Positions 33,693 to 43,762 of a DNA stretch of 64,000 nucleotides are shown in pieces; position 1 is the first letter of the stretch, and each line of letters begins with the position of its first letter. The position numbers were made by a program, and so were the translations under genes. The stretch is from Helichrysum umbraculigerum. Lineage: Eukaryota; Streptophyta; Magnoliopsida; Asterales; Asteraceae. The stretch is taken from the NCBI GenBank assembly GCA_949592205.1, contig CATIUR010000011.1:3038001-3102000 (forward strand), written 5' to 3'. The notes beneath the pieces are model-generated. The model searched no databases, had not been told where the DNA came from, and saw only the letters and a list, made by a program, of their open reading frames with translations.

Positions 33693-36600
33693 TCATTTGT
33701 AAATCTTACTTCCTGCAAAAATTTTAAGCTTGATGCATGTTTTAACCATCCTATGATAATCTCGTGCTAAATCACCCCAACCAACAGTAGATATGATCTT
33801 GTTCTTGTATAACATAATCAAATCTTCCTTTGATAAATTCATCAAATGTCTGTGATCATATACACGAAGAATTTCTTTTTCGCCATTAGGATAATCATCA
33901 TCAGCTTCAATCATAAAGGCTTCTCCTGTTCCAGCATCTACCCCCCAATATTTCAATTTTCCCAAAATATTCTGAGGCATAGTCTTCATTGGTATTTGCT
34001 TAATGCATTTGACCGCTGGATAAACCTTCTTCCTTCTTCTTCTTCCAGTTCTCTGACTAAGTTCGTTTAGCTTTATCATTTTTCCTTTCCTTGGCTTAAT
34101 CTTCGAAAACTTCATAGATAATCCTTCAGTCCTAATGATACGCTCAACATACTTAGCATAATCATCATCACTTGGATTTTTCATATCTAATCTAGCCAAG
34201 TCTCGAATCTCATATCGAGGCAATGAACTAAACACGGTAAGCTTCTTCTCAAAATATTGAACCCCGTCAAACCTTTTGATCGCGAAGAGCTTCAGGTCAG
34301 AGTCATAATACCATCCAATAATGCCAGTTTTAAGTACACGCTTTCCAGTAATATCAACTTCTTTCAAAATGCGTTGCTTATTTTCCTTTTTCTTTTTCAG
34401 CATTTCTTGGATAAACATAGGATTACCAACCATATGTTTGTATTTGTCCTCTATTTCTTCAACTTCAGTATCTGAATCTTCAGAAGCATTCTCAAAAGCT
34501 TCTAAATCAATAACTGATTCTCCTTGTTCATTTACAAAAACAAATTCAGTCGTTGATGGATTCACAACATGTTCATCTACATTTGCATCCAGATCAACAC
34601 CTTCATCTATCACTGATTCAAATACTGCAGTCCAATCTTCAGGAAGTTTGAACTCTCCTTCTTCAATATCATAATCAATCTCTTCATCTATCTCATCCAG
34701 AATATCATCTTCCGAATCTGATAGATTAAGCATTTCCATTCCTAGAGAAAAACATAAATACAAATATATTAATAATTCAAATTCTTTATTGATTACCCTG
34801 AATCAATCTAAAATCTCTTAAGTCTACTTAACAAATATTAATTAATTTTAAATTCTAATGCATTGTGAATAATCACCAAACATTTAAATTTACTATTAAT
34901 TACCTTATATAATTTCCAAGTGTTAATTGATCTCATTCATTATCAATTTAACCTTTAAATTATATATCATTTGTCTAGTTAATACGAATACATTTTTAAC
35001 TTGTTAATTACTTATAAACCTTACGGTCTTAAGTCTATAATCAAATCTAAAATGCATATGTTATTATAAAATTATGACCGCCGAAATTAATCGGAACACG
35101 CCGCTCGACTACTCAATAAGTCAGAAGTCTTTCGATCACTATTTTATCTTAACATAATTTTATAAACTTAAATTACCAAACATATTTTACTTAAAATAAT
35201 AATAACCCTAAGCCAAATATATTTACACAATAATTAAGTTTACACTTGTTCACTACAAACTATTACAAATATTACAGTACTAAGATAATACTAAGCTATC
35301 TTACCAGCTTCAGTATCACCCGATACAGTCTTATCTGCACTTGTACCCACTCCAGAACCACTAGCACCAGCACCAGACTCCCCCTGAATAGTAGCTTGCT
35401 CACTAGTCTTTGAAGGACCAGTCTGCTCACCACTCGGTGCATTGGGATCATCGTCCTTGTCTTGATCTCTCTTTCTCTTCAACTCATTCTCTCTGCAAGA
35501 CTCCAGATATACCAATATCTCCCCCTGAGCAGGCTGTCCTGAATGCGATCTCAAGACCAGACTCTCTAAAGAAGATAACTTCAGTCTCTGTACAGTGAAG
35601 TCCGCAAGTAACGTCTCATGAGTCTTCATCAACAGATTGTACGATTCACTCTGCTTGAGTATCTGTTGTGAAAGAAGAAGATTGCTCGACACCAGCTCTG
35701 GAATCTGAGAAGTAAGCTTCTCCAAATCCTTTACCCTCGACTCTAAGGATGTAATCCTTTCAGCATCAGTCGTTGGAGTAACAGGTATCGTTCTGGGTCC
35801 AGGCGGTGTAAGAGACTCAATATGCCAGTCTCTGGTAAGCGGTGTATGAGGTTGAGACAAAGCTTGCGTAAGCAAACTTGTCGCAAATCTAGCTGTTTTG
35901 TTCGTCGGAAAATTAGCTCCACGAACTAAATCAGCAACCTCATGCTGTAAAGTTAAACACAATTAAAATCAGTTATTGTTACAGATTACTCTGTCTCAAA
36001 CTCTAATTAATTGCATAACACTCATAGTTATAGAATTTATATCTCATACTTGAAGCGGTAAAGACATCGATTCCGTAACCACCGGTGCAACCATCTCTAC
36101 CTGTGGTGTATCCTGAGAAACTGTATACAGAATTAACTGTCTCAGTTCAACTCCTGATAAACAACAAGTTAAGATTATTTAACTTTAATTAATACTAACC
36201 TTCTCGAATAGTAAGCGTTCTCGGACGCTTCATCAAAGGAATCTCAACTTCCTCAGTACCTTCCTCCAGAATACTCTTACCCTTCCTCTTCTTTTCAGAA
36301 GCAGATGGAGGAGGAGAAGGTGTATTATCAGAATCTTCATCTGAAGCCGTCTCACCATCACGACCTCTAGATGATCTAACAGGATCCTAAATTTTAAATA
36401 TATTAAACATTTATGATTAGCGTAAGCTCTATCATACAAGTTCTATATATTTAAGATTAATCAGATATAATACCTCAGTTGGTACAACAACTGATCTATC
36501 AAGCTGTATCTGCTCATCCTCAAGTAATATAACTTCTGGATGTGCAGCCTCAGCTTCAGCTTCCTGTTCGTATAATGATATTTATATTTTTAAAATCAGA

Positions 36601-37781
36601 AATAATATCCAATTTACTAAATATCTAATATCAGAATCATTATATAATAATATTATGCATCTATGATCAATAAAAACAATCTATCAACTAAGCATCTATA
36701 TTATTACATAAGTAACAGATTACCTCAGGTGGTGCCAAGTAACTCTCAATGTCTTGAAGCAAAGGATTTGTCTCATCATCATTCTGCTCCAAAACTTCTT
36801 GCACAACCTGTGCAGCAACCTCTTGATTCACCTGCTGATCCACCTGACCAGCCTGAATAAGAACATCCTCAAGGAGCCCTTGTGGATCTTCAGGTTGAGC
36901 TTCCTCAGCTACAGGTGCAGGTACAACATCAGCAACAGCAGGAGCAACAACAGCAGCAGGAGCTACGTCCAACCACCCATGATTTGGCGGTGCAACGTAG
37001 GTCGGATCAACAATATATCCAAAAAGTGGTCTAATTTCCGGTTTCACCACTCCTTCCTTCCTAATCGTCTGCATAAACATGGCATTATAACCACGTTGAT
37101 CAATGGTATTCACCGATAAAAACGGCTCAGGAATAACCAAGTTCGGTAGACGCGCACGTATGATAAGCATACAAAACCTCGGGTAGATCATAAATCTAGA
37201 TCTAACAGAACCCGATATCTGTCTAGCTATCTCTCCAAAAATGTAATCACAAAAACTGTATGGTTTATTGTAAACCAGTGACAGTACAGCCGATAGAATC
37301 GCAGGGCTCAACTCATCAAAGCCACCTTTCTTTGCTGCGAAGACTATATTCATCACGTGCCAAAGAAACCTCCACTGACCAATGACCAGAGGCTTCTGGA
37401 ACTGACGTCCACGCCTGTCTCCTGTATATCCCATACGTCCAATAGCACCCTCAATAAAGTCCATAGGATACTCAATATCCCCGTTCTCCTGTTCTACCGT
37501 ACCTAGCTGCAAAATCTCACGAAGATTACCAGCTGAAAAGGTAACAGGTTGTCCACCAACTGTAGCTCGAATCTCTGGCGGAGTGACAGATTCGTCATAA
37601 ACAATATCCGTCCAGAAATCGTTCAGTATAGTCTGTGAGATAGGAGGATTGGCCGTAATAGCATATCTAATCCTTGATCGTGCTAGAAAACGTAATATAT
37701 CAGCAACCCTGTCAGCCCGTTTGGCCTCAAGGTTCAGATCAACCAGGATGTTGTGACCCTTATCAAATGCTCTAGCCATAT
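33693..37781 (-). CDS. S2 accessory (env-position) gene, six coding exons, 1,030 aa predicted
   Basis: Predicted exons: 37781-36724 (ATG at 37779), 36563-36474, 36386-36200, 36120-36050, 35944-35305 and 34741-33693. All introns have GT...AG ends (160, 87, 79, 105 and 563 nt), phases are 0,0,1,0,1 and the sum is 3,093 nt with no internal stop. The first exon matches the E1 N-terminus (SRIRYAIT, VGGQPVTF, RMGYTG, LVYNKPYSF), followed by a Pro/Val/Ala linker and acidic repeats. Exon 3 has a basic SEKKRKGKS patch, exon 5 a coiled coil (LESRVKDLEK) and a KRKRDQ patch. Exon 6 has the C-terminal domain (FAIKRFDGVQYF, SSLPRYEIRDLARL, KIKPRKGK). E1 and S1 encode the same domain order without introns. 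The function is unknown; basic patches hint at nuclear entry or nucleic-acid binding. The gene appears to have its own upstream promoter. Confidence 0.75.
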
Positions 37782-38900
37782 CTGTAATGAATACAAACAA
37801 CAGATATAATTTAATGCACGATAAAAAATATTTAAACTATTATGTATTATGAATCGAGATTCATCAAACATCTTAGTTTAAAATTGTAATTATATATAAC
37901 TTGATACAAAAATAATCTCAAGTCGTATATAAAAATTTTACTTATAACTAAAAAGTCTTAAGTCTAATTTAAATCACGTTAGGTACTTGTTATTTTAATA
38001 AAAATCTCAAGTCGTTAACGTTAAAAATTATACCGCTAATGTGAAATTAGGACACGCCACTAATTTTCTTCTTAAATTAGTAGACTTTCGATATAATCAT
38101 ATAAGAATTAACACAAATCCATTTCATAAAAGTTATTACTTAAAAAGTCTTAACATTTATATCACTACTTTAAAAAATAAAATTTTTCTAAGTACTGGAC
38201 TCGCATAAACTGGCCTAACGAGGTGAGGTCAACTCGTTTTGCTTATGAACTCGCTAAACTTATAAAGCAGCTATTGAAGTGAACTCGCTAATCTCATGGA
38301 TTCGCTAGTCAACTCGCTGCGAGTTGATTCACAATGTCAACTCGTTTCATTCAATCAGGGAGTCGAGGTAAAATCTCAACTCGTTCGATGAACAGCCGTC
38401 GATAATTTTTAATTAAAATCGATTAATCTGTTGAATTTAACATGATCTATCAATTGATTTACGTTTATTAACATCCATTTAACATAAACCACAAGGATTT
38501 ATGTCCAATAACATCGTAATCGACGCAAATCGTTTAGTTTTTAACCCGAAACCCTAAGTTTTATAAAAACTTCAATTTCTTGTTATTTACACGGTGAAAT
38601 CCGTTGGTTTATACCTCAAAATGTTCGCAATATGAAGATGTATAAAGTCCTCGGATTGAATAACTCGTTCCCGTAATCTAAGAATCGAAATCAAACGAAA
38701 ACAATAAATCGCCTCGTTTCGCCTTGTTGACGGATTCGCAAGCTTTACTGAACTCGCGAAGATTGTGGGTTCGGTGGGTGAGCTTGACTCGTTTGACCCC
38801 CTTTATACTTATATCCGATTCGCGAGATTTGAAGCGGACTCGCAAGTCGAAGTCAACTCGCAGAAATAATTAAAAACGCGAATTTTAATTCTAAGTATAA
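37782..38900 (-). promoter_or_regulatory. Internal promoter, leader exon and first intron of the S2 accessory gene
   Basis: On the minus strand TATAAGTATAAAG (38823-38811) is embedded in ACTCGC / GCGAGT words (about 38880-38200). A donor TTTTGAG|GTATAA lies 208 nt downstream (GT at 38614-38613), and the acceptor TTCATTACAG (AG at 37783-37782) ends two bases before the ATG. Intron about 833 nt. At 38092-38048 it carries a TCGAAAGTCT...GGCGTGTCC block with an 8-bp ACTAATTT/AAATTAGT stem, echoed in intron 5 (35140-35082) and in S3 (63951-64000). Confidence 0.6.
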
Positions 38901-40212
38901 ATAAAAACCCGATATTTTCACAAGTCTAAATTATAATTAATTTTCACTTGTATTTGTCACGTTGTTCAACTCAAAAACATTCAGTATGATTTAATTCCGA
39001 AGGGTAAGCATAATTAACACAAAAATTAAAAACTAAAACAAAATTACATAATCATAGGTATCAAGTACCATTTTATTAAACACTTGAAACAAAATAAAAT
39101 ACATACATAAAATGAATAAGAATTTATCTGCTTAGGGATCATATTAGTAAGAATAAGCAATTCATGATATATTTAAAAAGTTTAAGCAGATTGGTAGTAT
39201 ACATACCTCATGAAATTCAAATAAATTACTATAAAATTACAACTAAATATATCATTTATACATTTATATTTATAAAACTATATCTTAGGTACCTTTATCC
39301 ACATAGCATAATTAATAAATGCATTACGCACATAAAGTAAATATTTTAATTATAGATAGTTCAAGACGATTACCAGTATATGATCCACATAAACAAATTA
39401 TACTCAATTTTCTAAGCAAACTCTTTATTGTTAGTATGAGAATTATCAAGTGCTTCCTAGTATATGACATACTGAAGAATTCAAGTAAAACACATAACAC
39501 TGCATCATTAAATTTTCAAGGTAGCGGTTACTAAATGATGTATCTTTTCGAAACATATAACATACACTTGAATTTTTACGGTTAGACAAATATCAAACAT
39601 ACTTTGAATATGCTATGTTATCTAAGTCTGTACGTAGTACAACAGAAGATTCCTTCTAGCATAATTCAAAATATATTTGAGAATATTAATTTAATTAAAG
39701 GTTTCAGTTCTGTACATAGTACAACATAGTTACCAGTAATTAAATTAATACCCATATTGCTACTATTTGTCACTTTAATTAAAATGCATGATAACAGTGT
39801 ATGGTAATACCATCATTCAACATTTAAGACTTAATGTCATACATCATAGAATAGTTACACAAAATAATAAACAAGTAGTTAATTAAATTCTTAAGACTTA
39901 GAAAATTTCATATAATTTGCCTACCAGTACATCATATGATGAAGCCATCTAAAATTTTACTAAAAATAGACAAATTATAACTTGTGGATATAGGTGTATA
40001 ATCAAATAAATATAAACACATACCTGATAGAACCGCTGTAGTTCTAAAGCAACTTTATTTGAACCTACTACCATATCATACTTAGGACTTAAGCTTTATT
40101 ATTGTGAAGCTTATTCTCCTAATGTACTATCATTTCCCGTAGTTTTTGCAAATAAAAACTTAAATGAAGGCGATTCCCCTTAGGTAACAAGCAAATGAAT
40201 GCCATACGCCCT

Positions 40213-40253
<41 letters not shown>

Positions 40254-40318
40254 TTTATTTTTTTTTAATAATAAACACATAAATACTAACTATTACAAGA
40301 ATACCCTTGGAAGACTAA
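38901..40318 (-). other. Post-pol region of S2 with double-hairpin RNA domain
   Basis: No gene. The domain is about 39945-39370: GATGTACTGGTAGGCA (about 39940), ATGATGTATGACATTAAG (about 39850), hairpin 1 (39730-39700, GTAC-TAT-GTAC), hairpin 2 (39651-39621, GTAC-TAC-GTAC) and ACTAACAATAAAG (about 39435-39423). Between pol and the accessory promoter there is also a long A tract (separate entry). Confidence 0.7.
40214..40250 (-). repeat. Poly(A) tract of about 37 nt just after S2 pol
   Basis: On the minus strand about 37 uninterrupted A lie about 70 nt downstream of the pol stop codon. S1 has A9 followed by CA repeats at the same place. Confidence 0.9.
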
Positions 40319-43300
40319 TCACTCTGGATTTCTCATTCCGTTTAGTTGAACCAACGTCTCAAATCTTGCTCTGTCGAACGCCTTTGTGTATAAGTCTGCT
40401 AAGTTATCCAATGATGGAACCTTAACTAACTTTATCAATTTCTTTTCAGCACAATCTCTAATAAAATGATGTCGAATATCAATATGCTTAGTTTTACTGT
40501 GCTTTACTGGATTATTGGTGATCGACATAGTAGATTCGTTATCAATCATCATAGGAGTATTGGTTATATTTAACCCGTAATCCCGCAGTTGCTGTTGAAT
40601 CCAAAGAACTTGCGAGCAACAGCTGCCAGCTGCAACATACTCAGCTTCACATGTAGAAATGGCTACCGAGGTTTGCTTCTTGCACTGCCAGGATACTAAT
40701 CTACCTCCTAAGAATTGACATCCTCCAGTCGTAGATTTCCTATTCTGATTGCATCCTCCATAATCCGAATCAGTATAAGCTACGAGATCTAAGTCTCCAT
40801 CAATCGGATACCAAAGACCCAGCTTAGGTTTCCCTTTGAGGTAACGAAAGATTCGTTTAACAGCTTGCATGTGTGACTCTTTCGGATTAGCCTGATATCT
40901 TGCGCATAAACAAACAGCAAACATGATGTCAGGCCTAGAGGCTGTAAGATACATTAGTGATCCGATCATGGCTCTATAAAGAGTTGGATCCACATCGCTA
41001 TCACTCGATGTATCTGGACCTAATCCATGATTGACTGGAATTGGAGTATTGTAGACCTTACATTCATCCATCTTGAAACGTTCTAATAGCTCATATGTAT
41101 ATTTAGATTGATGAATAAAGAATCCATCCTTCTTTTGATCAACTTGTAATCCTAAGAAGAAATTCAACTCTCCCATTGCAGACATTTCAAACCTTTTTCT
41201 CATGACTTTCTCAAATTCTTGACACATCTTTTCATCAGACGATCCAAAGATAATGTCATCAACATACACTTGTACAAGAAGAAAGTCTTTCTTTTTCCAC
41301 TTCACAAATAGTGTACTATCAATTGATCCTCTTGTAAATCCATTCTCAAGTAGATACGTTGATAGTGTTCCATACCATGCCCTAGGTGCTTGATGTAATC
41401 CATATAGAGCCTTATTCAAACGATATACTCTATCTGGATACTCAGGATTAGCAAACCCTGGCGGTTGTGAAACATACACCAATTCTTCCACTTTGCCATA
41501 CAAAAAGGCACTCTTAACATCCAACTGATACACTTTTATACCATAATATGATGCGAATGCTAAGAATACTCTAATTGCTTCTAGCCTAGCAACTGGTGCA
41601 AACACTTCATTGTAATCAATACCTTCTTGTTGATTAAAACCTTGAACCACTAGACGAGCTTTATTGCGAGTAACGATACCTTTATCATCTCTCTTACACT
41701 TAAATACCCATCTAGTTCCAATTGGATATTCTCCCTTTGGTAGGTCAACCAACTCCCATACTTGTAATTTAGAGAACTGAGATAGTTCTTCTTGCATTGC
41801 TTCTACCCACGAGTTTTCTTTTAAAGCCATTTGAACATTTTTAGGCTCGACTTGTGAGATAAAGCATGAATATAGACATTGATTAGGAATCCCTGTCTCT
41901 TTCATTGCAGTATACAAGCTTTGGTATTCAGAATTCTCAGACGTATTAGTTCTGGATTGATGCCTAGTTTGAACCGGAGTATTAATATCACCGATGATGT
42001 TTTCAACTGGATGATTCTTACTCGTTCTAGTTGTAGTAACTGGTTCAACTGGTATCTCATCTTCCAAATTAGTACCAATTTCTTCCAATTCAGGTACATC
42101 TTCCGTACGTGCTGAAGATATTCTTAGATGTTTCAAAGGAGTAAGTATGTCATCAAACTTTGTATGAAGATCATCAAGATCTTCTGTTTCTAGAGACTTA
42201 TCCTCTGAAGGTTTTTGTGACTCACTTGTGGAAGCTTTATCTGAGTCAACAGTAGTCTTGATTCCAGACTGCTTAACACTCGATGTTGAAGCGGGACCAA
42301 TATTCTCATCTTCAAACACTAAATGTTCAGCTATCTCTGAATCACTGACATAGTCACTAATAGGAACTTTAAATGATGCAAAAAGATCAGAATAATCAAA
42401 TTGCCAATCTAAGCCCTTATGAACATCCGGTGAATAGCTTGTAACCTCAATATTATAAACTACCTCCAAACGTCCTGTGACTTTATTAAAGACTCTCTTA
42501 TTTGGCGAATTGGGCATATAACCTAGGAAAAATCCTTCGTCAGCCTTCTCACCAAATTTTGCTTGATGTCCAGTCTTTAATATGGTGCATGAAACTCCAA
42601 AGGGTTCAAACCCTTTTAAGTTAGGTTTCTTATTGTTCAAAAGCTCATAACAAGTCTTGTTATGTCTCTTAACCGTAAGAACTCTATTAAGAACATAACA
42701 TGCTGTATTCACTGCTTCTGCCCAAAAGATGACCGGAAGCTTTGAATCAGCAAGCATTGTTCTAGCAGCTTCAATCAACGTTCTATTCTTCCTTTCAGCA
42801 ACACCATTCTGTTGAGGTTCATAAGGTGCACTGAATTGATGTAATATCCCTTTGCTTAAGCAATAGATATTCAACGTTGAATTCTTAAACTCTGTTCCAT
42901 TGTCACTACGAATACGCTTAACTCTCTTTTTATAGACATTCTCTACTAGATCAAAGAACTCAATTAGAATTCCAGGAGTCTCATCCTTTGATCCCAAAAA
43001 GAATACCCATGAGAATCTAGAATAGTCATCTGTGACAACCAAACAGTACCATTTGCCACCTAGACTTCTCTTGCTTATAGGGCCGAAGAGATCCATATGT
43101 AGCAATTCAAATGGCGAGGAGATAGAGTTTTCAGTCTTAGGTCTGTGTGGTTTCTTGTGCTGCTTTCCTTTCATGCAAGGAACACACTTATCCTCAGAAT
43201 CGAAACGTTTTTGTGGTACACCTAGAACCAAACCATTTTTGGTTATATAATTCATCTTTCTCCAGTTTAGATGTGCCATTCTCCTATGCCATAACAGAGC

Positions 43301-43762
43301 ATCTGTTTCCGAAGCCTTGGACAATAAACATGTAGACACCATTGAAGAGTTAGGAACACCCATGTTGATAGCATAGATGTCCTTCTTCCTCGGCGCCCTC
43401 ATCAATATCCATTCATCAGGAATTTTAAAACCTGGCTTCAGGACTAAGGCCTCCTTTTCATTGAAATAAACTGGATGACCTTTATCACAGACTTGGGAAA
43501 CACTCACTAGGTTGTGTGTAAGTTCTTCAACATAGTTCACATCCTCAAGAGTCAAAGTTCCATTTGAAACTTTTCCTTTTCCCGAAATTACTCCTCCTTT
43601 ATCTCCTGCAAAATTTACTTTTTGCTTGAGACTATCCTTGAAGTCCTTCAGTAGACTTCTTTCACCGGTCATGTGCCTCGAGCATCCACTGTCTACATAC
43701 CACCAACTGTCCTTGTTCACAGCATGCTCCTGCACATAACACAAAACACGATCAGTTATCAA
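40319..43762 (-). CDS. pol: S2 pol: protease, integrase, reverse transcriptase, RNase H
   Basis: An uninterrupted frame of about 1,147 codons in copia order. Protease DSGCSRHMTG (residue about 24); integrase zinc-binding His-Cys region (HRRMAHLNW ... CVPCMKGKQH, about 160-210); integrase core with HMDLFGP, RSDNGTEF and NGVAERKNRT; RT with LDVKSAFLYG and the YVDDIIFGSS active site; RNase H with YTDSDYGGC and SKTKHIDIRHHFIRD, ending ADLYTKAFDRARFE. No ATG begins the frame: a TAA stands just upstream (near 43780) and the first usable codon is within the last residues of gag in the +1 frame. Translation therefore needs a +1 shift or splicing. TTATGTGCAG at about 43737-43728 looks like a splice acceptor. 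All catalytic residues inspected are present. Confidence 0.95.
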   Translation of the reverse strand: MITDRVLCYVQEHAVNKDSWWYVDSGCSRHMTGERSLLKDFKDSLKQKVNFAGDKGGVISGKGKVSNGTLTLEDVNYVEELTHNLVSVSQVCDKGHPVYFNEKEALVLKPGFKIPDEWILMRAPRKKDIYAINMGVPNSSMVSTCLLSKASETDALLWHRRMAHLNWRKMNYITKNGLVLGVPQKRFDSEDKCVPCMKGKQHKKPHRPKTENSISSPFELLHMDLFGPISKRSLGGKWYCLVVTDDYSRFSWVFFLGSKDETPGILIEFFDLVENVYKKRVKRIRSDNGTEFKNSTLNIYCLSKGILHQFSAPYEPQQNGVAERKNRTLIEAARTMLADSKLPVIFWAEAVNTACYVLNRVLTVKRHNKTCYELLNNKKPNLKGFEPFGVSCTILKTGHQAKFGEKADEGFFLGYMPNSPNKRVFNKVTGRLEVVYNIEVTSYSPDVHKGLDWQFDYSDLFASFKVPISDYVSDSEIAEHLVFEDENIGPASTSSVKQSGIKTTVDSDKASTSESQKPSEDKSLETEDLDDLHTKFDDILTPLKHLRISSARTEDVPELEEIGTNLEDEIPVEPVTTTRTSKNHPVENIIGDINTPVQTRHQSRTNTSENSEYQSLYTAMKETGIPNQCLYSCFISQVEPKNVQMALKENSWVEAMQEELSQFSKLQVWELVDLPKGEYPIGTRWVFKCKRDDKGIVTRNKARLVVQGFNQQEGIDYNEVFAPVARLEAIRVFLAFASYYGIKVYQLDVKSAFLYGKVEELVYVSQPPGFANPEYPDRVYRLNKALYGLHQAPRAWYGTLSTYLLENGFTRGSIDSTLFVKWKKKDFLLVQVYVDDIIFGSSDEKMCQEFEKVMRKRFEMSAMGELNFFLGLQVDQKKDGFFIHQSKYTYELLERFKMDECKVYNTPIPVNHGLGPDTSSDSDVDPTLYRAMIGSLMYLTASRPDIMFAVCLCARYQANPKESHMQAVKRIFRYLKGKPKLGLWYPIDGDLDLVAYTDSDYGGCNQNRKSTTGGCQFLGGRLVSWQCKKQTSVAISTCEAEYVAAGSCCSQVLWIQQQLRDYGLNITNTPMMIDNESTMSITNNPVKHSKTKHIDIRHHFIRDCAEKKLIKLVKVPSLDNLADLYTKAFDRARFETLVQLNGMRNPE

